From Ignavibacteriota bacterium (lineage in GTDB: Bacteria > Bacteroidota > Ignavibacteria > Tepidaquicellales > Tepidaquicellaceae), in contig PMIW01000217.1 in the NCBI GenBank assembly GCA_003158365.1, positions 27,561-33,220 on the forward strand: 5,660 nt of DNA, read 5' to 3'. The notes under the pieces are model-generated. The model searched no databases. It was not told the origin of the DNA and was given only the letters and a program-made list of their open reading frames with translations. Position numbers and translations under genes: made by a program. Positions 1 to 5,071 of this stretch are shown piece after piece; position 1 is the first letter of the stretch, and each line of letters opens with the position of its first letter.

Positions 1-266
1 GAAATGTAATCGGCTCCTGCATCACAGAAATTCCCTATATATTTATCGGGTGAATCTATCATAAGGTGCACATCAAGGGGAAGCTCCGTGACGGCGTTGA
101 TTCTGGATACCATATCGGGACCAAAGGTAATATTCGGTACGAAATGCCCGTCCATAATATCACAGTGTATAACATCTGCACCTGCGGATTCTACCTCTTT
201 GATTTCTTCTGTAAGCCTTGAAAAATCAGCAGAAAGAACAGACGGACACAATAATTTTTTTATCAT
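1..266 (-). CDS. rpe: Ribulose-phosphate 3-epimerase, N-terminal part (runs off left edge)
   Basis: This enzyme interconverts D-ribulose 5-phosphate and D-xylulose 5-phosphate in the cytoplasmic pentose phosphate pathway. Only the first 88 residues are present, out of about 215-230 usual for the family. Seen directly: the opening C-P-S-V-L-S-A-D-F-S (residues 7-16), I-H-C-D-I-M-D-G-H-F-V-P-N (33-45), I-T-F-G-P (46-50) and L-D-V-H-L-M-I (64-70). These carry the family's early metal ligands His34, Asp36 and His67 and the N-terminal active-site Ser9; the late catalytic Asp lies outside the window. The ATG at 266-264 overlaps the TGA of the upstream PASTA gene (ATGA), and a purine-rich AAGGAAGGGA stretch inside that gene's end can serve as its ribosome binding site, so translation is probably coupled. 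The family assignment is very secure. The main uncertainty is the unseen C-terminal part. Confidence 0.96.
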   Translation of the reverse strand, partial: MIKKLLCPSVLSADFSRLTEEIKEVESAGADVIHCDIMDGHFVPNITFGPDMVSRINAVTELPLDVHLMIDSPDKYIGNFCDAGADYI

Positions 267-1213
267 TTATTCCCTTCCTTCTTTTTTACTTCCGGTTTTT
301 CTTTTGATTTATCGGTTTTATCTTTTTCCACGGGCTTGTCTTTTTTTTCTTTATCCTGCTTTTCTTTTACGGATTCTTTATCCTGTTTATCTTTTTTTTC
401 TTTATCAAGTTTTTCCTTTTCCTCAGCTTTTATTTTCTCCGCACCTTTTTTTTCATTATCGTTCTGATTATCGCTGCTTACTTCCTGGACTTCTTTTTCC
501 GTAATTCTCTTTTTCGCAATAAACAAATCTATTGGGGTGTTCTCTTTTGCAGACTTATCCCTTTGCGGATACTGGTCAATAATCTGTCCGCTTGGGGCAT
601 CACTCGCCTGGTATGTAAGTTTCCCGACTTTAAGCTTTTTATCTTCAAGAATTTTTCGTGCTTCTTCGAGTTTTTTACCTATCACACCGGGAATAATGAT
701 ATCGCCTATTTGCTGACCGTTACTTACAATCAGGTCAACTTTTGTCAGTCTTTTCACTTTACTTCCGGGCTGAATTATCTGCGATACGACAGCATCTTCA
801 GGATAATCGGCGGTAAATTTTTTAACTATTTCACCGACCTGAAGATTCCTCTGTTCAAGAGTAAATTTAGCGTCTCTGAGTGTCCTGCCGATTAGTTTTG
901 GTACTTCTACAAGCTGCTCGCCACCGCATACAGTAAGATAAATTCTCCTGCCGTTTTTAACCATCTGTTCTACGGGAGGATTCTGGTCCATAACAAAACC
1001 TATAGGTTTTGATTCATCATATCTTACATCTCCCTGTTTTACATCAAGTCCCGATTTTTCAAGAACCTGTCTTGCTTCATTAAACTGCAGGCCAACGACA
1101 TTCGGCACTTTAACCAGCGAAGCATGTTTAACATACCACGGCATTATGACGCTGTTAAAAAGTAAAAACAGCAATAAAAACGCGGAAACTAAAATTATTA
1201 TTTTCTTAACCAT
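263..1213 (-). CDS. Membrane-anchored triple-PASTA protein with charged Lys/Glu tail
   Basis: This 316-residue protein has a short basic start and one hydrophobic segment (about residues 4-24), so it is probably a single-pass inner-membrane protein with its body in the periplasm. Three consecutive PASTA domains follow, at about 34-97, 101-165 and 172-233. Each opens with a V-P-x-V/L-I/V-G type motif (V-P-N-V-V-G at 36-41, V-P-K-L-I-G at 104-109, I-P-G-V-I-G at 174-179), continues with an E-A-R/D-A-K helix, and has an x-Q-x-P element. PASTA domains are known to bind peptidoglycan or muropeptides in PknB-type kinases and class B PBPs. Here neither a kinase nor a transpeptidase domain is attached. 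Residues 237-316 are a low-complexity Lys/Glu/Asp tail, probably disordered. No clear Shine-Dalgarno precedes the ATG at 1213. It overlaps rpe by 4 bases. A cell-wall scaffolding or sensing role is inference. Confidence 0.93.
   Translation of the reverse strand: MVKKIIILVSAFLLLFLLFNSVIMPWYVKHASLVKVPNVVGLQFNEARQVLEKSGLDVKQGDVRYDESKPIGFVMDQNPPVEQMVKNGRRIYLTVCGGEQLVEVPKLIGRTLRDAKFTLEQRNLQVGEIVKKFTADYPEDAVVSQIIQPGSKVKRLTKVDLIVSNGQQIGDIIIPGVIGKKLEEARKILEDKKLKVGKLTYQASDAPSGQIIDQYPQRDKSAKENTPIDLFIAKKRITEKEVQEVSSDNQNDNEKKGAEKIKAEEKEKLDKEKKDKQDKESVKEKQDKEKKDKPVEKDKTDKSKEKPEVKKKEGNK
285..470 (-). repeat. Low-complexity Lys/Glu/Asp repeat coding the PASTA protein tail
   Basis: This stretch is pyrimidine-rich on the plus strand and purine-rich on the coding strand. 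It carries imperfect short repeats: TCTTTTTTTTCTTTATC occurs identically at 339-355 and 390-406, an offset of 51 bases (17 codons), and TCTTTATCCTG recurs at 348-358 and 375-385, an offset of 27 bases (9 codons). Both offsets are multiples of three, so the repeats keep the D-K-E-K-K-D-K style peptide in frame. Three A8 runs on the coding strand (341-348, 392-399, 446-453) lie in it. The repeats probably grew by in-frame slippage or unequal exchange. Confidence 0.75.
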
Positions 1214-1286
1214 TTGGTAAAACTAACAAACTTTATATTAATATAAAATTTAATAAAATATTATGTTATTTTTAGTGTAAAAAGAA

Positions 1287-1329
1287 GTGGCTGTTTAAAA
1301 AATCCTTAAATTTATCAAACAGCCATTTT
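1287..1329. repeat. Inverted repeat with 9-bp perfect arms and 20-base loop
   Basis: TGGCTGTTT at 1288-1296 is matched exactly by AAACAGCCA at 1317-1325, with a 20-base AT-rich loop between them. On the plus strand a T4 run (1326-1329) follows the second arm; on the minus strand the arm is followed by CTTCTTTTT. The structure could be a transcription terminator, a leader hairpin of the PASTA mRNA, or an operator. The arm sequence G-G-C-T-G-T-T-T also resembles the termini of some insertion sequences, but no transposase is near and the unit is far too short for an element. The arms are certain; the function is not. Confidence 0.5.
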
Positions 1330-1412
1330 GGGGATATCGGAGGTATAAAAAGTGTAACTATTAACTAACCCTTTAAATTCATCAACAGTTAATCATTTCT
1401 TTTACTACTGAT

Positions 1413-1442
1413 TTGACAAAAATGGCACTAAAAAGGTTTAAT
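1413..1442 (+). promoter_or_regulatory. Probable sigma70-like promoter for the TPR-sppA-HU cluster
   Basis: A perfect TTGACA -35 box (1413-1418) stands 18 bases before TTTAAT (1437-1442), which matches five of the six bases of the TATAAT -10 consensus. Transcription would start near 1449 and leave a leader of about 88 bases before the ATG at 1537. The region is AT-rich, so a good -10 by chance is likely, but an exact TTGACA is less so. Promoters in Bacteroidota proper use TAnnTTTG at -7 instead; a sequence of that form (TACATTTG, 1514-1521) also occurs nearby but overlaps the ribosome binding site. Confidence 0.45.
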
Positions 1443-1520
1443 TTAGGTAAAAATAGATTAATTGAATAAAAATAATATTTTAAGTATATTATAAAAATAT
1501 TTTTAAAAATTTTTACATTT

Positions 1521-1524
1521 GGAG
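1521..1524 (+). promoter_or_regulatory. Ribosome binding site deciding the TPR gene start
   Basis: GGAG lies 12 bases before the ATG at 1537, a rather long spacing. It overlaps the in-frame TTG codon at 1519, which would otherwise add six residues. A start codon inside its own Shine-Dalgarno is implausible, so the ATG is preferred. The shorter start also gives a normal lipoprotein signal peptide. Confidence 0.55.
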
Positions 1525-1536
1525 TATAAAAACCAT

Positions 1537-2475
1537 ATGAAACATTCTGCGATTAAAATAACCGCTTTAACTATAATGCTTTTAACATTTGCAACATATT
1601 ATTTTGGCTGTACAACAGCCGAAACTACGACCGGTAAATTAGCATATCAGCAAAAGGATTTTGCAAAAGCTGAAATTGAATTAAAAAAAGGATTAATTAT
1701 GGATAAAGCCGATGATGAAGGCTGGTACATGCTTGGTTATTCGCAAGTCGAATTAGGAAAATACGAAGACGCCAGAGCATCATTTAAAACCTGTTTATCT
1801 ATATCAAATAAATATGCTGATTTCATGAGGAATTACTGGATAGACAAATACAACGGCGGAATAAATGCTTTCAATAATGCAGTGAAAAGCCTGGGTAAAA
1901 AAGATTCCGTAAATGCAGCCAACAGCTTTGCAGATGCTTTGAACTATTTCAGAGCGACCAGATGTATAACTCCCGACAGCATAGCATCTTATCAGCTTAT
2001 GGGAGATTGCTACACATACCTTGGAAAAACAGACAGTGCACTTATAATGTATACAAGTGTTATAAATAAATCCAAGAGCGATAAAGATGCAATTATGATA
2101 GCGAAGATTTTATATTCATCGGGAATGAAAGCAAGAGAAACCGAAAATTGGGATAAAGCAATTGAAGTTTTCAAGCGAGTCACAGACATCCCATATCTTC
2201 CAAAAAACAATACTTACTACGAAAATTCGGTATTCAATGTAGGATTTTCCAATTACCAGATTGCTACAAAAATAGCAACGGATAACAAAGGTGATTTCAA
2301 ACCTTATTTAAACGAAGCGGTTAAAGTACTTGAACCCCTTGCAACTACTTCAAAAGATAATGCGTTATTGATTAATACGTATGAAATATTGTATAATTCT
2401 TACGATGCACTTGGTATGAGCGAAAAGGCACAGGATGCTTTAAAGAAAAAACAGGATTTGCAAAATAAAAAGTAA
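1537..2475 (+). CDS. TPR-repeat lipoprotein
   Basis: This is a 312-residue protein read from the ATG at 1537. The N-terminus M-K-H-S followed by a hydrophobic stretch (8-23) ends in Y-F-G-C, with Cys25 the likely lipidated residue. The -3 position is aromatic rather than the usual Leu, so the lipobox is relaxed. The mature part is helical with tetratricopeptide repeats. The clearest are at about 62-91 (G-W-Y-M-L-G-Y-S-Q-V, then Y-E-D-A), 150-178 (Y-Q-L-M-G-D-C-Y-T-Y-L-G-K) and 187-216 (W-D-K-A-I-E-V-F). Weaker units are at about 32-57 and 281-308. TPR arrays mediate protein-protein contacts, and envelope TPR lipoproteins often serve as assembly scaffolds; no partner can be read from this sequence. 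The stop is 6 bases before sppA, so the two are almost surely one operon. It is first in the cluster. No specific family was recognised. Confidence 0.9.
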   Translation: MKHSAIKITALTIMLLTFATYYFGCTTAETTTGKLAYQQKDFAKAEIELKKGLIMDKADDEGWYMLGYSQVELGKYEDARASFKTCLSISNKYADFMRNYWIDKYNGGINAFNNAVKSLGKKDSVNAANSFADALNYFRATRCITPDSIASYQLMGDCYTYLGKTDSALIMYTSVINKSKSDKDAIMIAKILYSSGMKARETENWDKAIEVFKRVTDIPYLPKNNTYYENSVFNVGFSNYQIATKIATDNKGDFKPYLNEAVKVLEPLATTSKDNALLINTYEILYNSYDALGMSEKAQDALKKKQDLQNKK

Positions 2476-2481
2476 TTAAAA

Positions 2482-3438
2482 ATGCAAACTGATTCGAACA
2501 AAAAATCTTCGGGATGGAAATGGTTTTGGGGAATATTTATTTCTCTGACATTAATTGTTTTGATATTTGTCGGAGCATCATTTATTTTCTTTGCAAAATC
2601 AATTTCGACCACGGGCGACAGGAAATTTCATTATGAGATTACCGGAAGCGGAAGCGGGAAGATTGCAATTGTCGAATTAAATTACACAATTTTAAGCGCC
2701 GAACCGATAGTGAGGCAGTTTAAAAAATACCGCGAAGATAAATCGATAAAGGCAATCTTATTGAGAATCGACTCTCCCGGCGGGGGCGTAGCCGCATCGC
2801 AGGAAATGTATGAGGCAATAAGGAAGACGAGGGACGAAGGAAAACCTGTAATTGTTTCCATAGGTTCCATTGGTGCAAGCGGAGGTTACATGGCGGCTTG
2901 CGGAGGTTCGATTATTATTGCCAACCCGGGTTCAATTGCGGGAAGCATAGGCGTCATTGCCCAGTTTATGAGCATAAAGGATTTAGCGGACAAGCTTGGT
3001 ATTAAGGAGACTACGATTAAAAGCGGTAAGCTTAAAGACGCAGGCAGTCCTTTCAGGGACCCGAACAGCGATGACCTCGCATATTTTCAGGAAATAATCA
3101 ACGATGATTACCAGCAGTTTTTAGAGCTTGTATCTAAGGAGAGAAAAATTGATATTGATTCTCTGAAAGAAATTGCAAATGGAAGGGTGTTTACCGGAAG
3201 ACAGTCATTAAAATTAAGATTGATAGATACGCTCGGTACATATGAAGATGCAATAAATATAGCTTGCAGGTATGCAAATATAAAAGGCGAACCTATAATT
3301 GTCAGGGAAAAGGAAAAATACAGTATTCTTGAATTATTCGTCGAGAATATAAGCCATATCGGATTTTTGGGATTTAAGAAAGAATTTGAAGATGAATATT
3401 TTAACAAACCAATTTTACAATATAAATTCGAGAAATAG
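2482..3438 (+). CDS. sppA: Signal peptide peptidase SppA, short form
   Basis: This is a membrane-bound serine protease of the S49 family that degrades leftover signal peptides in or at the inner membrane. The 318-residue length matches the single-domain, Bacillus-type form rather than the doubled 600-residue enterobacterial form. One transmembrane helix spans about residues 15-38. The protease core shows I-D-S-P-G-G-G (96-102), forming the oxyanion region, and G-A-S-G-G-Y (131-136) with nucleophile Ser133. K-S-G-K-L-K-D-A-G-S-P (180-190) supplies the general base Lys185, and the 52-residue Ser-Lys spacing is the same as in the Bacillus enzyme. G-S-I-G-V at 154-158 and the late V-F-T-G-R-Q (236-241) are also typical. 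All catalytic residues are present, so it should be active. It starts 6 bases after the TPR gene and ends 3 bases before the HU gene. No Shine-Dalgarno is evident, which suggests translational coupling. Confidence 0.96.
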   Translation: MQTDSNKKSSGWKWFWGIFISLTLIVLIFVGASFIFFAKSISTTGDRKFHYEITGSGSGKIAIVELNYTILSAEPIVRQFKKYREDKSIKAILLRIDSPGGGVAASQEMYEAIRKTRDEGKPVIVSIGSIGASGGYMAACGGSIIIANPGSIAGSIGVIAQFMSIKDLADKLGIKETTIKSGKLKDAGSPFRDPNSDDLAYFQEIINDDYQQFLELVSKERKIDIDSLKEIANGRVFTGRQSLKLRLIDTLGTYEDAINIACRYANIKGEPIIVREKEKYSILELFVENISHIGFLGFKKEFEDEYFNKPILQYKFEK

Positions 3439-3441
3439 TAT

Positions 3442-3732
3442 ATGACAAGAGCACAAATTGCGGCGAAAATTTCCGAGGCGACAGGTATCAGCAAGAAAGA
3501 GACCGAAATCGTTATCGAGGGTTTCATCAGCACTATAATTGAGTGCTTAAGCGGGAGTGATTCTATAGAAATACGCGGATTCGGAACATTTAAAAACCTG
3601 ATACGCGAGCCGCGCAAAGCGAGAAATCCGAAAACCGGAGAAACGATTGATTTGAAGAAGAGATTCGTTCCGAAATTCAAGGTTTCAAAGGAATTTAAAA
3701 AAATAGTTCAAGAGAGTTTATCAAAAAAATAA
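3442..3732 (+). CDS. HU/IHF-family DNA-binding protein
   Basis: This is a 96-residue nucleoid protein that bends and compacts DNA as a dimer. The N-terminal helices (about 3-38, beginning T-R-A-Q-I-A-A-K-I) form the dimer body. G-F-G-T-F at 46-50 starts the beta arms, and R-N-P-K-T-G at 61-66 is the arm tip, with Pro63 the residue that intercalates in the minor groove. The C-terminal F-K-V-S-K-E-F-K-K-I-V (79-89) is the usual closing strand and helix. The length is normal. Sequence alone does not settle whether it acts as an HU homodimer or an IHF-like subunit, so no gene symbol is given. Its ATG lies 3 bases after the sppA stop, with no good Shine-Dalgarno, so it is probably translated by coupling. 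An extra promoter inside sppA is possible if HU is abundant, but none was seen. Confidence 0.96.
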   Translation: MTRAQIAAKISEATGISKKETEIVIEGFISTIIECLSGSDSIEIRGFGTFKNLIREPRKARNPKTGETIDLKKRFVPKFKVSKEFKKIVQESLSKK

Positions 3733-3741
3733 TTTCACAAG

Positions 3742-3748
3742 AAAGGAG
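3742..3748 (+). promoter_or_regulatory. Strong ribosome binding site before the small basic peptide
   Basis: AAAGGAG gives seven bases complementary to the canonical anti-Shine-Dalgarno. It sits 11 bases before the ATG at 3760 and is the best Shine-Dalgarno in the rightward cluster. It is a main reason to believe the 31-codon frame is translated. Confidence 0.75.
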
Positions 3749-3759
3749 AAATCTGTTTA

Positions 3760-3855
3760 ATGCCTTGTGGTAAGAAAAGAAAAAGGGCCAAGATGTCAAC
3801 CCATAAAAGGAAAAAAAGACTTCGTAAGAACAGACATAAAAAACGTATAAGATAA
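3760..3855 (+). CDS. 31-residue AURKAIP1/COX24-type basic peptide, probable small ribosomal protein
   Basis: This frame encodes M-P-C-G-K-K-R-K-R followed by a Lys/Arg-rich helix. Ten of 31 residues are Lys and eight are Arg, with two His, and it ends K-K-R-I-R. From memory, very similar peptides (M-P-x-G-K-K-R-K-R, then T-H-K-R-K-K-R and N-R-H-K-K) are annotated as AURKAIP1/COX24 domain proteins across Bacteroidota relatives. That domain is the basic C-terminal part of mitochondrial ribosomal protein mS38, and the mycobacterial small-subunit protein bS22 is comparable. A place on the 30S subunit is therefore likely but inferred. The frame has an AAAGGAG site upstream, lies 27 bases after the HU gene, and is followed within 25 bases by a hairpin terminator, so it is the last gene of the transcript. 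At this length an automatic gene caller could easily miss it. Confidence 0.88.
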   Translation: MPCGKKRKRAKMSTHKRKKRLRKNRHKKRIR

Positions 3856-3878
3856 TAAATCTTTTTACATAAAAATTT

Positions 3879-3904
3879 AAAACCCCGACTCGTCGGGGTT
3901 TTTT
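3879..3904. terminator. Intrinsic terminator, probably bidirectional
   Basis: A perfect 10-bp stem pairs 3879-3888 (AAAACCCCGA) with 3893-3902 (TCGGGGTTTT) around a CTCG loop. Six T residues (3899-3904) follow the GC part on the plus strand. On the minus strand the stem is followed by TTTTAAATTTTTA, so it can also stop the convergent transcript of the secreted-protein gene that ends at 3930. It closes the TPR-sppA-HU-COX24 cluster. Confidence 0.92.
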
Positions 3905-3929
3905 GATTTTAGAATATTTTTATTTAATA

Positions 3930-4958
3930 TTATTTTATCAATATCATTCTTTTAACATCGCTGAAACCGTTCGATTCGAGCCTGTAGAAGTATGTTCCGC
4001 TTGAAAAATCCGATGCATCAAAATCCACCGAATAAGAGCCGGGAGATTTAGTTTCATTTACCAACTCTTTCACTTCCCTGCCGAGAATATCGTATATTTT
4101 TAAACTTACCACCCCCTGTTTTGGGATATCAAAATTAATTCGTGTTACCGGATTAAATGGATTTGGATAATTCTGATAGAGACTATATTTTTCAGGAACA
4201 GCACCTGCATTTGAATTAATACCAACAGATTGAATTACCTTAAAATTGTATAATGCTGTTGAATCTTTATTATGATATGAAGAAATATCCTGTGCAATAA
4301 TCCGATACCGGATTGTATCACCGATATTTATTTCAGATTGTGTGGAATTAAAAATTGAAGTATAAGTATTTCCTGAAGTATTAAGTAACTTGAATTGTTT
4401 AAAGTTACCGGAATTAATTTTCCACCTTACCCAAACCGAATCCAATCCGCAGTCACCTATAACAGTTGCACTTACTGCAACAGGCCAGTTTACTTTAGGA
4501 GTGTTTCCGATTGGAGTATGAGTAATAACAGGTTTTATTGTATCAGGACCACATACAAAACTGTAATAAAATCCCGGTGCTCCGGGCGGTGCAGTTACTA
4601 CCCTGTTTAGTGAATCTAAAAACTTTATATAATATCCGTATGAACCAGAACCGCTTGTATAAAATATTCCTCTCCAATTATATCCGCCAGTATTTGTCAT
4701 CATAACACTATCCCACGGATTAGAATTTTTCTTCCAGACTAACTTAACAGAAGTTACAGTGTTTTGTATTGTAATATTTAAAGTATCAGGACCATTACAC
4801 GGATGGACAAGAATTTGTTTTCCGGGTAATCCGATTTGCGATATGGGAAAAGGAATAGAAAATATTGAATTTGAATAATCTTGTTTTATTTGAGAATATA
4901 ATCCAGAAGAAATGGTCAGCAGAAACAAGTAGCAGAAAACAAATGTTCTTTTATACAT
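3930..4958 (-). CDS. Type IX-secreted protein with two related beta-sandwich-like units
   Basis: This is a 342-residue exported protein. Residues 1-22 are a Sec signal peptide (basic start, hydrophobic core, probable cleavage after Y-S at 22). The last 85 or so residues (about 257-342) are a type A type IX sorting domain: Y-P-N-P-F-N-P-V-T (264-272), L-K-I-Y-D-I-L-G-R-E-V (286-296), S-S-G-T-Y-F-Y-R-L (319-327) and the terminal R-M-I-L-I-K. Such domains direct passage through the outer membrane and anchoring or release at the surface. Between them lie two similar units (about 52-125 and 134-241). Each begins with a Cys near G-P-D-T, then S-V-x-(L/V)-x-W-K and a Y-x-x-x-F strand pair, as in Ig/FnIII-like folds. 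No catalytic motif is seen, so adhesion or surface binding is a guess. AGGAG (complement of 4965-4969) precedes the ATG by 6 bases. Confidence 0.93.
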   Translation of the reverse strand: MYKRTFVFCYLFLLTISSGLYSQIKQDYSNSIFSIPFPISQIGLPGKQILVHPCNGPDTLNITIQNTVTSVKLVWKKNSNPWDSVMMTNTGGYNWRGIFYTSGSGSYGYYIKFLDSLNRVVTAPPGAPGFYYSFVCGPDTIKPVITHTPIGNTPKVNWPVAVSATVIGDCGLDSVWVRWKINSGNFKQFKLLNTSGNTYTSIFNSTQSEINIGDTIRYRIIAQDISSYHNKDSTALYNFKVIQSVGINSNAGAVPEKYSLYQNYPNPFNPVTRINFDIPKQGVVSLKIYDILGREVKELVNETKSPGSYSVDFDASDFSSGTYFYRLESNGFSDVKRMILIK

Positions 4959-4964
4959 TTTTTT

Positions 4965-4969
4965 CTCCT
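4965..4969 (-). promoter_or_regulatory. Ribosome binding site of the secreted-protein gene
   Basis: AGGAG on the minus strand, 6 bases before the ATG at 4958, is a well-spaced Shine-Dalgarno that fixes the start at the beginning of the signal peptide. The 113 bases between this gene and glnS hold no clear terminator hairpin, so read-through from glnS is possible. Confidence 0.7.
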
Positions 4970-5071
4970 GAGAAAATTTACAAAATTTTTGAAAATCCCT
5001 TAATACAAAATAACTTTGATATTGTAATATTATTGAGAATATTCATTAATTGCAATATACAAAACATTTTC

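Larger units (their letters stand above)
1214..1536. other. Divergent AT-rich intergenic region
   Basis: This 323-base gap lies between the leftward PASTA/rpe pair and the rightward TPR/sppA/HU cluster, so it must hold the promoters for both unless the PASTA gene is read from elsewhere. It is very rich in A and T, above all in 1230-1270 and 1440-1520, and I see no credible protein-coding gene in it. Identifiable contents are an inverted repeat at 1288-1325, a sigma70-like promoter at 1413-1442 facing right, a weaker alternative (TTGAAT-N17-TATATT, 1462-1490), and the GGAG before the TPR gene. I could not find an equally good leftward promoter. Confidence 0.7.

Noticed and set aside
88..504. 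138-codon open frame on the plus strand rich in Phe, Leu and Tyr, membrane-like
   Set aside because: It lies antisense to rpe and the PASTA tail; its hydrophobic look comes from the complement of Lys/Glu codons.
1252..1281. Leftward promoter candidate TTTACA-N18-TTTATT before the PASTA gene
   Set aside because: Both boxes are weak and the stretch is almost pure A/T, where such matches are expected by chance.
1287..1329. Miniature insertion element based on the G-G-C-T-G-T-T-T ends
   Set aside because: The whole unit is under 45 bases, has no transposase nearby, and no target-site duplication was recognised.
1339..1357. GGAGG followed 8 bases later by GTG-TAA, a start-stop unit in the intergenic region
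   Set aside because: It encodes nothing beyond one residue, and a chance GGAGG in a non-coding stretch is a sufficient explanation.
1519..1536. TTG start adding six residues to the TPR lipoprotein
   Set aside because: The TTG overlaps the GGAG ribosome binding site, and the ATG at 1537 gives a normal lipoprotein signal peptide.
3108..3680. 190-codon open frame on the minus strand
   Set aside because: It is antisense to the secure sppA and HU genes and shows no recognisable motif.
4990..5060. Promoter or glnS terminator between glnS and the secreted-protein gene
   Set aside because: Only a weak TTGCAA-N17-TAATAT match and no GC-rich hairpin were found, so neither is supported.
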